Assembly (NCBI GenBank): GCA_013397935.1
Contig: VZRN01000244.1
Span: 62,001-126,000, forward strand
Length of the DNA stretch: 64,000 nucleotides
From: Dasyornis broadbenti
Lineage: Eukaryota > Chordata > Aves > Passeriformes > Dasyornithidae
Direction: 5' to 3'
In this document: positions 22,452-34,618 of the stretch, in pieces
Position numbering within the stretch: the stretch's first letter is position 1
How the letters are laid out: the number at the start of each line of letters is the position of its first letter
The notes under the pieces: model-generated
Database searches by the model: none
The model's input: the letters and a program-made list of their open reading frames with translations, nothing else
Told to the model about the DNA's origin: nothing
Position numbers and translations under genes: made by a program

Positions 22452-24337
22452 GTGAGTTGGAAGGATTGCACCCACGTTAGGGATGCAAGATGGTGATCTG
22501 CGTACTGCAGAACAGAAGATGCCTCTGCTTTTGTAGTTACAGCTGGGCCGCAGAGAGCTGTCTGCTTGTTCTGCTTGTTCCCCTGCTTTTGTGCCCCACA
22601 GGAACGAGGCCTCACGCTCGCTCTGAAGTATCAGATTAACCTGTGTTACCTGCAGGCTGGTTTTTTTTCCCCCCCAACCGTATTCCTTCTTTCTCTAACC
22701 TGGAGCAAAGTCCCGCTTTCCCCTCAGCCTTTCCTGTCTCTTCTTCCTGCAGCGGCCTCCCAGTGCCTGTAAAACTCTCTGGTCCTTGTTGGTGTGTCTT
22801 GTGGTCAGCGTTAAAACTAGATACCAGATGCTGGATCAGATGGAACTTTTCTCCTTCCATCAGGTTGGCAGGTACTGGTGGAACAAGCGCAGGGCTTGTT
22901 TGCCTCCACTTTTCCTGAACAAGCTCCTCACTGTTCCATGGTCCTGAGGCGCTGGGGGGGATGTCCTTGTTCCCTGTAGCTCTCTTCTACTGGGCTATGG
23001 TTGTTTGGCTTCTGGCCTTTTCCTGCAGCATGTTGAGAACTGTTTTGTGGCTGGTGGAACAGAGGGAGATGTCATTGGCTGTGCTGAGGGGAGTGTCAGC
23101 TTGCTGTTTATTGTGCTTTTTTCTTCTGGTACTGTTTTTTGTGCTGGAGCTGAATGGGCAAAGGCGAAGCTGAGATTCAACAGGATGCAGACCGGAGCTC
23201 GTGCAGCTGGGAGAAGGTTGCTGTCAGTCTTGTGTGGATTTGGCCACCCTGCTGCGATGGGATTGCTGTGGCACTGAGAGGCTCCTTGGCTAGGACAGGG
23301 AGAAGACAAAATGTTTGGGTGGATTGAGAAATAAATGAAGGAAGAAACGTCATCTGGGTTCCCTCTGAGCAGAAGGAAGTCACCTGATTGCACCCACAGT
23401 GAAAAGAAAGAAGCACATCCTGACTCCTGTTGCGTTTTGCTGGGGTTTTTTTTCTGAGGTTTTTTGCTTTGTTTTGGTTCTGGTTTTTATGTTCAGGGTA
23501 GAGGACAAAGTGGTAGATGCTGATCTCTTGTGTGTGTGGGCAATTTGTGATCACTCAGCACAGGCGGATGCTGTTGGTATGAAGGGATACAAGGTGTGAC
23601 TTGAGCAGGGCTGTGCCAGGGAGCCTTTCTGCAGACTCGTTCCCACATATTCCTAACAGCCTCACTGATACTCTCCCTGTCACCTGAGACTCCAGTTTAT
23701 CCCATTGATTTAAAACGTGCTGGAGGGATCTGGTGCTTGGCAGAGAGGTGAAACTTCTTTGCTCATTTTAGCTCTGCCGAAATGGATGTGTGTTATCATC
23801 ACGGTTGACAGCCCAATATTTGACATTTAAGTAGCTGGTTTTATTTCTTCTTTAAGGAACATTGTTGCTACAAGTGCTCGAAAATACTGCCCTGAAGTGT
23901 TCTGAGCTCGGAGCTGGTGAGAGAGATGAGGACTTTCTGTTGGCAAGGAAAAATAATGTCAAGGTGTATGCTGGAGGTCTCCAGAACAAATTACACAAGC
24001 TCAGATTCCTAAGCCTTGTGGTTAGAACGAATTTTTGGTTTTGTCAGTGTAATTTTAGGGCCAGTTTTAAAGCAGAATGCAAATATGTATTGCTTGATAA
24101 ATCTGATTTTTTTATTCCCCCTCTTTATTTCAAGCCTTAGAGGAGAGTGAACTTCCTAGGTGACAGCAGCATGCGTGTCTGTGGCACTGTGTTTGTGTTG
24201 GTACAGGTATGTAGGGGGTCAGTGCAAGAGAGAAGGAGATGGGGAGCACTCCTGAAAAATACCTGATGAATTGCCCTTAAAAATGAGAAGGAAATCATGG
24301 AACACAGCAGCATGAGGATCATTTGGTTACTGATGCG

Positions 24338-24368
<31 letters not shown>

Positions 24369-24374
24369 GTATAT
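24338..24374. repeat. A(18) plus TA microsatellite
   Basis: A run of 18 adenines followed by alternating TA with one G. Simple repeat in intron 7. Confidence 0.92.
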
Positions 24375-27300
24375 TTGATTGTTAGATAATTGTCTTGAGT
24401 GGAAAACCAGTTGAAGTAGAACTTTGTACATTTGTAAATTGCAAAATGGAACCTGTTATCAATAAGTCCTTTTGGCAGATTGGTAAAATCAGTGTCTTGC
24501 TCAAGCTGTTTCCAGTTCTCTTCGTGTCCTGCTCTTCTGTAAATGCACTTCCATTTATGAGGTTTGAGTTTGGTTCAACAAAATAAGGAATAGCTAGACA
24601 AACATTTTTTTAAATTCATTTTATGGAAATAGGCGAGTTCATGGAGATCCCAGGGTTCAATGTGTAGCAGAAATCTTGGGTTTAAGTGCAGTTCTGTATT
24701 TAGACAGTGGAATTTAATTCTGTTTACAATGAGAGGGTTGTGTGCTGCCTAAATGTGTACCAGTAAGTGGCCAAGTCTCCTAAAGAACTGCAGGAAAGTT
24801 AGATTGAGTCGAAGCCAGGAAAGAAGTGTTATTGTGGGGAGAAGAGGTGAAAACAAGGGATAACTAGGAGTTTAATGGCTCTGTGGTGAAGCTTTTCCTG
24901 ATCCTTCCAAATCAAAGCATCAGCTGTGCCTGCCTTGGAAGTTCATGCAAAGAGGAATTCCTGGTGGTGTTGGATTCTCTAAAACAGGAAAGCATGAGTG
25001 TCTCCTGGACTGATCTTTTTCTTCTTGTGGTAATAATATGGTATAACTTATTTCATCAATTACATTACTCCTTTCTAAATCTCAATCCGTTCCTACTGCT
25101 TTCAAATGCATAATTTTATACAGACCATTGCAGCCACTCTTGATGTCAACTATGAAACTCAGAATTCTTTCACGGGGAGCAGCGTGAGACTTTCTCTGGG
25201 GAAGTGATTCAGATGATAAAAATTATTTATGGTTTCCTTCTTATTAGGTGAAAGTTATGCCCCTTGGAAATCATTTGGATATTAGCACAAGAAGCTGCGT
25301 CACGTATGTCCTGTCTCGGTCCCATTCAGAGCTGTGGGATGCACGCAACTACAGAGAAAATTCAGAGTTATAAAGAAATATGGATGTAGCTTGTCTCACC
25401 TCTTTTGAATAAACAAGATTGCATAGTTCACATGTCTTTCTCATTGCTCTCTTCTGAGGCTTAGAAATATAGGTAAGATCTTTCTGACGAAAGCTGGTCT
25501 GACGTGATCAAAGAAGTGGCCTTTACAGATAATTCTGAAATAAATTCCTCCGACAAGGTTTTTGGTTTGGATTGGTTTGGGGTTTTTTGTTTGTTTTTCT
25601 TTGTTGTTTTGGTTTGGGTTTGTTGTTGTTTTTTGTGGGTTTTTTAGGGTCGTGGTGATGGTGCATAAATCCTTTAATGGCGATTTTATCCCAGGGCTTT
25701 GTTTTCTTTACTTTGTAATCGCTCTTTTATCTTTTGGAGCATGCGAATGAGTCCACAAACCGTGTTTCTGTTACATCTCACTCAAAACATTCTAGCCATG
25801 TACAGGTTCTCTAGCAGAAATCAGAATTTAGGCAGAGGAGCAGGCTCGCACTCTGTTTTTAAACACGGAGTGAACAAGACTTCCTTGTACTGTCTGAGCT
25901 TCTCCATGAATGTTCCGTTGCGTCTCTCTTGAGTCTTAGTCTCTCCTATCTTCCCCTCCCCTCAGCTTAATTTATTGCCAGAACATTTCACCCTCCCACA
26001 TACTCTTCCTTCCAGGTCAGTGCTGCGTGGCATGAAGTGAACAAATGTGTGCAGTCTTCACAATCCTCGTATGACACCCTGCTTTGCCACCTTCCCACTT
26101 TTCAAGCTGTTGCCATTCATGGCTATGTGCAATCCTGCCACTCAGTCAGCTGGTAATTTTGAGTCCCATTGAGTTTTGGGAAGGACTGTGTTCCTCAGTC
26201 TCCTGAATTCCACCCTTGCGCTTATCTTAAGCATTTTAAAATAATAATTGGCCGTATGTTTGTTGGTGTTCTTCGGTGCAGCGTTGCATCTCTGCTTGGT
26301 TTTACAAATTTATTTCTATCCAGAGGAAACTGCTACTTTTCTTAAATGCTTGGATGTTTTTTTTCCTCTCATTCTTCATCGAAATCCTCTCTTCGTGAAT
26401 GAATTTGGATAAAATTAAATAGCATTCCACATGTTTTCCTCTCAGTCACCCTAGAACACTTCTCGCAGATCCAGAATGTCCTAGGCCCGCATTAATAGTT
26501 AATTTCCCTTTTCTTCCCTCACAAAGCATTAATAAGCATTTTTTGTTATTTATACATTCTCTTTGGGGTTTTTTCTTCTCTCATGAGCCAAACATCTCTG
26601 TCCCCAGTTCCACTGTTCTTACAAAGGCTGGTTTCTTTTGACTGGTTGATATTTCTGTGTGGATATACCAGGAGAGCGTGGTGTCTTCATTTTTATCTCC
26701 CAGTGACTCCTCCTGGCCATTGAGCTATGCAGTTGTTAAAATTTTGTAAATTCAATAACGTCACTTTCCAGCTGCTTTTCCTGAGCAGTGTTCCTCCCTC
26801 CACCTCTATCCATCACTGTGCAGACATGAAAATGTTTATATTACATAAGTCGAGTTCTGTCCACACTAAAAGGATGAATCAGTGGTTTAATGCCCTCCCT
26901 TTAGTACTTTTCCCTCCTGTTTTTCAGCTGTTGCACAGTGTCTCTTACTTAGACATGGCTGGATGTATTTCTGGTCTATTGGTTTTTTTTTTGGTTTAGG
27001 AGTCTTGTGGAAGTGTTTTGCTGTTGCATATGCTGTTCATTGACAGCTCTGAAAATACCTGCAAGCAACTGAAACATTGCTGAATTTCTGTGTAAATTCA
27101 TGTGTTCAGTTCAGGAATCTGAAACTGCATTTTTTTTCTTGTGGAAGGATCCCAAAGTTCTGTTTTCATTTAGGTGTCTCAGAGGTGTTACATGCTTCAC
27201 AGGATCCAATGAAACTTGGATTTTCACTTTGCTTCTGTGGCATATTTTCACTGTATATTTTCACTGTACATTTCTCCCCCAGTGCGTGATGCCAGGGTGT

Positions 27301-29321
27301 GCAGGGCATCGAGCTGAATTCTCATGACTGTGTTGCCTTGCTCTTTTGGGTGAGGTAGTAACTTCCAGATTTGTTGGCAGACTCGCTTGTGCCAGTCTTT
27401 GGGGACTGTACCCTTGGATGAAGTTTTCAGGGTGACACCATCCCTGACCAGGCGTTTCGGTGTTTTAGGCTCTCTGGAAATGCCCATGGAGGAACACAGT
27501 GAGACTTGCTTGTGTGTCCTTTCTAGAATGCAGTAGTAATTTAGATACAGCTGTGTTGATAAATCGCCACGTGGACAGTCATTTCTGCTGCTTTCCTTTC
27601 AGCTTCTGCTTTTTGGGAATACTTGTTTACCAAGGAAAGATAATGACTTCTAGATCCATAGATGCCAGCAATGGTTACATTACTTGTTGGCCTTGTTGCT
27701 CATCTGTGCAGGGAATTTGTAGGTAGATGCCATATGTAAAACCTCAAAATTGAGGTTTATTTGCGGCATTGCCGCTGTTCTTCCATTATTCACTACAGCA
27801 GTCACTGTTAATTTTTGCCTCTTAACATGACTGTAGGTGTCCTTCGTTTTATCTCAGACCATCCTGTGCTGTTATCTTGTTTTCGGAGTTGCACAGTGAA
27901 GAGTCCTTCTGTTCGTTTTGAATAAAATTACTTTTTAAAAAGGAATCTCAGTGTTTTGGGTGTGGGCTTTTTTTTGTTTGTTTGATTGTTTGAAATGAGT
28001 CAGGGTTAAGTGTTCCATTTTCTTTTCTTTCATTGCATATATGAATGTGCTTTATTTTCTTGTGCTGCCTCAAGGCTGTTTAGTGAAAAAAAAAAAAAAA
28101 ACGCCTTTTTCCCTTAAAATGTAAATGGTACTTCCTGGTGTTTGATTTTTCTTCATTTAATTTCCCTGCCATTTGTGGGTTTTTTGGTTTTTGGTTTTTT
28201 TTGCTACTGTTGTGTTTTACATGTACTTAATACAAATTTTCTTAAATCTTCCCTTTGCTTATTTTAAATATTTTCTGCTTTTTGACTTTGTAGGCTTCTC
28301 GGCCTATTTTCTAAACTCTTTTCAGACATGGATGGCTAAACCCTCTTCCTGCTCCAGGCCAAGGCTGTTAACACTTTTATCAGAGTGCTCCCAACCCTTT
28401 GTGCTTGGGGCGCAGGAAAAAGAAGAGGTGGAACTTGCATTGTGTGCGGCCATGACTCAGTTTTTGGGTCAGTTCTGAGGGAAAAGCTCTGCCTCCCTTC
28501 CTCCTCCATCCTCCAGCCTGGCATCCAGGCATCCTGTTGTTGGGGCAGCACCTCCAAAATGTGTCTGTACCATCAGCCCACTGTTCCAGCAGGAACAGAG
28601 CAAGGAAAAGCACCCTGGCAGTTTTTAAAGCAGTGCTGTTGCTCCATGGCTGTGGATTTGCAACCTCTGGCCCTTCTCTAAGATACTGCTTTTGAAAAAT
28701 AAATAAAAACACCCAAGAGCTCAGCCCCATCCGCTGTTTCTCGTTGTGCTGTGTGCCAGAATGCATCTTTGGAGGCGAGCTCAGGTCAGTTCAGTGGAGT
28801 CATTCCACTTGCCCCTCCGCTGGTTTTGGACTGGGCACGATGAAGGTGGGGCTCGCTGAAGCCGGTGGAAAACTTGCCGTGCCTTCAGTCAGCTTTGGAG
28901 CCTACCCAGGGTGTTCCTGGTGGAGCTGGGCTGCACCCTCGTGCCAGGAGAGCTGTCTGGCAAGCTGGTGCTCAGACACCCAACAGAAGCCCTACACACA
29001 TGTGTTAATACTGCGTGTTTTCCTTCAGGAAGTGCTAAATCTTCCACTGCAGAGAGATTGCCATGTAATGAAAGAATTTGGCAAGGGAGAAGGCAAAGAA
29101 TATGCTAGGCCGTGCACGCTGCCATTGTTCAAGGGTACGACTCACTGGAAAAGCTCTTCAGATAGTCTTTTTTTTTTTTTTCCCCTCTGAATATCATAAC
29201 TATTTTAACTGTAATGGAGCAGTGTACTCAAAATTGCAAGGTGGGCAGCGTGAAAGGTAGCATTTTCTCCTGACTATTCCTGATGACAGGGAAAGCTACT
29301 TGGTGTGCTTTTTCTCCTGTT

Positions 29322-29369
29322 NTGTGTCTGACTGCTTTTTCATTGGTTTTTTTTTTTTTTTTTTTTTTT
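29322..29369. repeat. Ambiguous base and T(23) run
   Basis: A single N at 29322 and a T run at 29347-29369. Homopolymer-associated base uncertainty. Confidence 0.9.
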
Positions 29370-30617
29370 GGTGTGTGTGGGAATTGACACGAAGCTATCT
29401 GCTTCTGCAGTTTTCACATACCAGATTCCACAGGGCTGTGTAAATAACCGATGGAGAGTTCGAAAGCTGGAATAATAGACACCAGATGATAGGAGGAGTA
29501 AAAACATCTGAAGTACAGTAGGTCTTGCAGACCACGGCACAGCTTCTTTCTCCTGAAAAGAATCATTTTTAGACCTGTACCTTTCTTAGCCATGGATATC
29601 TCTGAGGCTTTGGCCAGGAACTCTGATGATGTGGCGGAAATTTTTGATCCTTTCTTCCTGAGGAAGGGAGCAAGTGAGCCACAAAGTAGACTTCAGTTAA
29701 TTTGACTAGTACGCATACAGAAAAAAAGAAAAAAATGCTGTTTCAAATGCTATGACCTTTCTTTTTAGGCTGCCGTAGCCTTGTCAGGAGTGTGTTTTGA
29801 GCTTTCAGGATCACTGAGCCTGGTAGCCCAGAGAAGCGAGTCAGCAAATCCTCTCTGAGCCATGCCCTGGCCCTCAAGGTTCTGTCCCGAAGGAGGGTGA
29901 GCACACAGTTGCTGCCTTTGAGAGAAAAGAGACTTCTGCAGAGAGCTGCGAGCTCCTCAGGCCTGTCCTGTGCCAAAGTAAAGGAAGTGGGGAGCCTGCT
30001 CCAAACACAGGGGAGAGAAAGCCTTGACATTTAAACAGGTGGAGCTCACTGTGAGCCCTCCTGGTGAACAAACGTGCCGTAGAGGTGGTGGAAGGCAGGA
30101 GATGATAAATGCTGCGTTGTAATCCGGCCTCACTCAATTCACGGGGCTTGGATAAGAAAAAGAAAAATAAATATTTCATTCATTTCACCATAATCTTTCA
30201 TGTCTCTGCCTTTCTCTTTGCAATGTTCGCCTGGTGGTGAAGCCAGGGGAGCCTGGGGAGACATTTATCTGCTGTGTCTGTTTTGTTTCGGGGTTTGGTT
30301 TGGTATTTTTTATTGTCATTATTTGTTATTCATTTCTTGGGCATGCCTAGCCCCCCGCCCGTGGTAGTGGGAAAAGAAAGCAAGCATTTTGCTCTGTTGA
30401 AGACAGGTGGAGAAGTCCCCACTCTCAGTGCTGTACAGGCCTGTTTGCCTTTTGTTTCCCCACACTAATTGGTTGGAATGGGTGGTGTTAAGTTCCCACA
30501 AGTGTGTCTGTTAGGGAATTCCTGTATATCTGGCCTTGGGGAATTCAGCTTTGGAAAACGAAGCACACATCAAAGCAGGAGGTGGCTGGTACAGTTTGTG
30601 TCCTGACTTCCCTCCCA

Positions 30618-30623
30618 NNNNNN
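30618..30623. other. Assembly gap, 6 N
   Basis: Six unknown bases in a pyrimidine-rich stretch of intron 7. Confidence 0.99.
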
Positions 30624-31630
30624 CCCCCTTGCTTTTTTTTAATCCCCCCTTCTAGAAAGCTTAGGAAAAGAGCCTTTTGTCTTCTATTCAGGAAAATTGC
30701 ACTGAAATTCATCTGTGCTTTATTCATCTGCTTTGATTTGTGCCATTCATGGGCAGCTGTGGGTTATACAGAACAAAGCAGATGAATTCCTAACCTCCAC
30801 ATTCAAGCAATGTGTTGGGGAAGGTTCAACACCACCCTCCCTGCCCCCACACTCCTTTTTTGGGGTATCCAACCAACATATTCCAGCTTTCAGTTTCAGG
30901 GCTGAGACATCTCTGGACTGTGTGCCTCCACATGCCACTTAAATGGTGTGGCAGAGTTCTGCTGGCTTGTGGAAAGGATGTGTGTCTATGCAGACATACA
31001 CGCAGAAAGAAATCTTCTTTCTCGTGATAGCAAAACACAACCGTTTGAAAGTTTGCGTTACTGGAATTTATGATTAAACTTTTTTTTCTTTTTCCATTGA
31101 TGACTTAATTTCTAACATCATCAGCATGAGTAGGGTATCCATCTATTTTCTGTCTTCTTTCTTTTTTTCCATATAGGTAGATTATTTACTTGTATCCTGT
31201 GCCAGATCTTCACCTTGTGTGAACTGGCGTAAGACATTCAAGACGATCAGGTCTGATTTATGCGCCAAACACATAAAATATTTGGCAGGATGGTTAACGG
31301 GCTTTACCTTCACAAATTAAGTGTCTTAAAATCAGGCTTCTCTTTAGACTGCTTTTAACTTAAACGCGTCACTCCTTTCCACCCCGAATCAGATCTTAAG
31401 AAACCATAATTTACACTACTCACCTTTTAAATTGTAGAGTACACATTAAATTAGATTAAGAAGCACTGCACCTCTTAATCCCTTCAGAAAGCAGGATCAG
31501 TTTCACAACCAACAGCTCCATCAACCCCCTCCAAAAGCCAGTAGGTTCTGGAGCAGGCACCATCAAGCCTTTTTTTTCTAGCTTTGTTGATCCACCTGGA
31601 ATAACAACTCCTCTCTCCCTCTCCCCACAG

Positions 31631-31895
31631 ACTCTTCGTACTCGGAGCCTCCTGATGTTCAGCAGCAGTTGAACCACTACCAGTCGGCGGCTCTGGCCAG
31701 GAACAACAACAACATCAGCCCAATCCCACTTTCCGGGAGTGCTGCAGGAGTGGAGAAGGCGGAAGCCATCCTCAACTGTGAATTTTGTGAATTCTCCTCG
31801 GGTTACATCCAGAGCATCCGGCGCCACTACCGCGACAAGCACGGAGGGAAAAAGCTCTTCAAGTGCAAAGATTGCTCCTTTTATACGGGCTTTAA
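31631..31895 (+). CDS. ZNF462: ZNF462 exon 8
   Basis: 265 bases, phase 1 to phase 2. It encodes the segment DSSYSEPPDVQQQLNHYQSA and a linker with four consecutive asparagines (ARNNNNIS; the recalled human has two). Then come one full finger (LNCEFCEFSSGYIQSIRRHYRDKH) and the first half of the next (LFKCKDCSFYTGF). As at the exon 5/6 border, the intron cuts a finger just before its helix, inside the lysine codon. Acceptor ccccacag, donor aa|gtaagt, both strong. Confidence 0.97.
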
Positions 31896-32097
31896 GTAAG
31901 TACTGCACGAAACAGACGAACTGAACTCGTAAGGGGGCGGGGTTTTTTTAGCTGTTGAAAGGACTTCTGAGATCTTTTGAGAGCTGGCTGTAGCTAACAG
32001 GAACATGGCCACTGCTGACCAGGGAGAGGAGCGTAGGAAATGCCATGCCAGATCACAGCAGCATCCATGTAATCCATTTTCTTCTCTCCTACAACAG

Positions 32098-32127
32098 CCG
32101 GTACCATCTGCTGCAGACAACAGCTCA
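32098..32127 (+). other. Candidate 30-nt in-frame microexon (intron 8)
   Basis: Preceded by a long pyrimidine tract and AG (ttttcttctctcctacaacag) and followed by a perfect GTAAGT donor. 30 bases keep the phase-2 frame. Inclusion would change the lysine at the exon 8/9 join to asparagine and insert RYHLLQTTAQ inside finger 30, between the second cysteine and the first histidine, with no stop. That would probably disable or re-register this finger. Lies 202 bases after exon 8. Transcript support unknown. Confidence 0.4.
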
Positions 32128-32148
32128 GTAAGTCCTTGCAGTAGGTTT

Positions 32149-32770
32149 TAGAATCATGGAATTGTTTGGGATGGAAAAGACCCTCAAGATCGTCGGGTTA
32201 ACCGTTAACCCAGCACTGCCAAGCCCAGCACTAAACCTTTGAGACACATCTGCATATCCTCTAAATCCTGGAGGTTGAGTACCTCCAAGGTACTCAACCA
32301 TTTCCCTGGGCAGCCTGTTCCAGTGCCTGACAGCACTTCCTGAGAAGAAATTTTTCCTTGCATCCAATCTAAATCTCCTGTGGTGCAGGTTGGGTCCGAC
32401 AGGTTCACAACATCCCCGTTGTCCTCTTGGCACAATCCTTCTTCCAAAGGTCATAAACTCTCCTTTTTTTCCCCAGGTTCCAGACACAGCTCTGTGTTCA
32501 GCCAGGCCAGTTTGCCCCACTGTCTCATCTTTTGGCACATGGAGTCAATCTGCTCCTGCGCCTTCAGGATTTTCTCCTTGGAGGACATCCAGTGCTCCTG
32601 GATTCCTTGTCCTTCGGGATGCCCTCCTGAGGGGCTCTCTAGCAGTTCCCTAAGCAGGCCAAAGTCAGCCCTCTGGAAGTCCATGGTGGTAGTTCTGCTG
32701 GCATGCCTCCTTTCTCTCCTCCGAGATTCTCTGAGAATCGAAAACAATCATTTCACAATCCCTTCATCCT
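32149..32770 (-). mobile_element. CR1 LINE fragment with degraded ORF2 pieces (intron 8)
   Basis: Reading the minus strand from 32770 down, there is first a stretch matching the CR1 ORF2 inter-domain region (DFQRADFGLLRELL, about 32680-32640). After an abrupt jump comes the ORF2 carboxy-terminus (RFRLDARKNFF and HWNRLPREMVE, about 32370-32280) and then the CR1 3' end at 32149. The reverse-transcriptase core is missing, so the copy is dead. It could be one internally deleted element or two adjacent insertions. Antisense to ZNF462. Confidence 0.85.
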
Positions 32771-34481
32771 TAAGTGTGAAAATTTTCTCTGCAGAAATAA
32801 TGTAATTTCCTAGTGCAACCAGCACGAAACGTGGAACAATCAAGAGTCCTGGGGCGACAGGGGAATTTATATCACCTTACTGAAGAAACCCTTCTCATGT
32901 AATTTTCCCCCCAATCTTTCTAGCTTAAATGATAGAAAGATGCTATTTCTCAGGCATATCTGCCAGCTCACAGAGACTTCTCAGAAAATCCGATTACTTA
33001 AATTTAAAGACTCGGTGCCTTGTGTGTTTGCGTGTGTGTTTTTGGCTGCTCTTCCGTAAGAAATGAGAGAAAGGCACCTGTGCAGTTCATTGTTTCCTCC
33101 TGATGTGCTGGAGCCTCGAGCATAACACCCTCAGCTGACATTTGAGTTCTTAAACTTGTTAGAGTGGCAGTAAAGAGTAGGACTGGATAAAGAGAAGGAG
33201 TTCTGTTGAAGAAAATGTTGAGCACAAACCTGAGAGAATCCACATAAGAGCAGCCTCCAGTTACATGTCTCTGCCCTCTGTTCCTTCATCTTTGCCATTT
33301 CGGTGTTAAAATTTGCTGCTTATGCTTTTTATCCTGATTGCTCTCTGTCTTAAAAATTACCAGAAATTTCCAGGTCCAATCTGTTTGCGCCTTGCAAGTG
33401 CCATTTTCTTTCACCTTGATGTTGTGAAATAAATCAAGCAGCATTTGAACACGTTCATAGTTGCGTGAGGGAGTAGGGTTCAGTGCGGTAGCTCAAACAT
33501 TCAGGAATCAAACATATTTTCTGTCTTTAAAAAGGGGGAGGCGAAAAAAAAAAACCCATACCAATCCCCTCTTCAAGGCACCCTAGAAATTTAAATGCAT
33601 GAAAGCAGTGACTGAAATTGATAGAAATACACCTGCAGAATTCAGTGATTACTGAATTGTGTCCAAAGCCACTTTTTACCCTACTTCAGTGTGTCAAGCC
33701 CCTTAGCTTTTACAAGCTTTATCGCTGCTTTAGGAAAAAAGCTAGGAAACAGCCGAAGTTTAGAGACAGCTCTGATTTCTGTAGTCGAGCTTATGGTGAG
33801 ATGGATGTACAGTTAATTTCTTTTGCTATGTATATCTCTTGCAACTTCCAAGTATGCAGCCAGTGTAATGCCAGCATGAAATTTTTGGTTCAGAAGTACT
33901 GTGGAGTATTCATTCATTCTTCCACACTAATAAGTACAGCATTGTAGCTCTTGGGTTTTCAGATCATTATAGCTGATGCTTTGAAAGTTAAACCACTCAG
34001 TGCCAAACTCACTAGGAGCACAAATCTCTTTTGTACCCACAATATAAACAGTTTAGCTGCTTGGATCAAGATGGTTAAGGATGTTTTCTGCGTGAAATAA
34101 GTTTGTCCTCCCCTCTGCAAGTCCAGGATTTTGTTCAACTCGCTGAAAATTTAACCTTCGCCGGAGAAAGTACGCTGAAATGTTTCAGCCTGCAGACAGA
34201 TAATGAGCATGAAGGGTGGGAATTCTTTCGCTATCTTAACTGTAGCAATGTCGCTGTGGAGCGGCCCGTGCAGTGGAACATCTTGTCACGACGAGTGTTT
34301 GCCGCTTTGAAGGGTACAGGCCCTGCAAATACCTCTGCTCATGTGTCTCTCATGTGAGCAGGGCCCGTGCGGACAGGGCTGAGTGGCATCTGCACCTTTT
34401 TAGGCCACACATCCCTTACAGAGCTGTGACACTTCATTGTCCCCCCGCTGACTGCCGCTGTCTCTCCCTGCTCTCCCGCAG

Positions 34482-34618
34482 ATCTGCTTTTACTATGCAC
34501 GTGGAGGCCGGGCATTCGGCAGTCCCCGAGGAAGGACCCAAAGACCTTCGCTGCCCTCTCTGTCTCTATCACACCAAATACAAGCGCAACATGATTGACC
34601 ACATAGTCCTGCACAGAG
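34482..34618 (+). CDS. ZNF462: ZNF462 exon 9
   Basis: 137 bases, phase 2 to phase 1. It completes the finger begun in exon 8 (SAFTMHVEAGH) and encodes one whole finger (DLRCPLCLYHTKYKRNMIDHIVLH), joined by SAVPEEGPK. It ends inside the first glutamate codon of EERVVP. Acceptor cccgcag; donor gag|gtaaca, somewhat weak at position +5. Nearly identical to the recalled human exon. Confidence 0.96.

Larger units (their letters stand above)
16590..31630 (+). other. ZNF462 intron 7 (largest in the window)
   Basis: 15,041-base intron, donor gtaaga, acceptor ctccccacag. It contains one CR1 fragment (16973-17150), an assembly gap (19924-20054), A(18) followed by a TA repeat (24338-24374), many T/G-rich tracts (18679-18742, 25560-25645, 28173-28202, 29347-29369) and small Ns at 29322 and 30618-30623. 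Two exon-like segments with strong splice sites are listed separately. No other gene is recognised. The last 450 bases are AT-rich and may be conserved. Confidence 0.87.
31896..34481 (+). other. ZNF462 intron 8
   Basis: 2,586-base intron, donor gtaagt, acceptor ctctcccgcag. It contains a possible 30-base microexon (32098-32127), an internally deleted CR1 (32149-32770) and a CpG-retaining stretch at 34130-34330. The rest is unremarkable. Confidence 0.88.

Noticed and set aside
25473..25478. GTAAGA after a pyrimidine tract, possible 14-nt microexon in intron 7
   Set aside because: In phase it ends in TAG, the acceptor is ambiguous, and the pattern is easily produced by chance.
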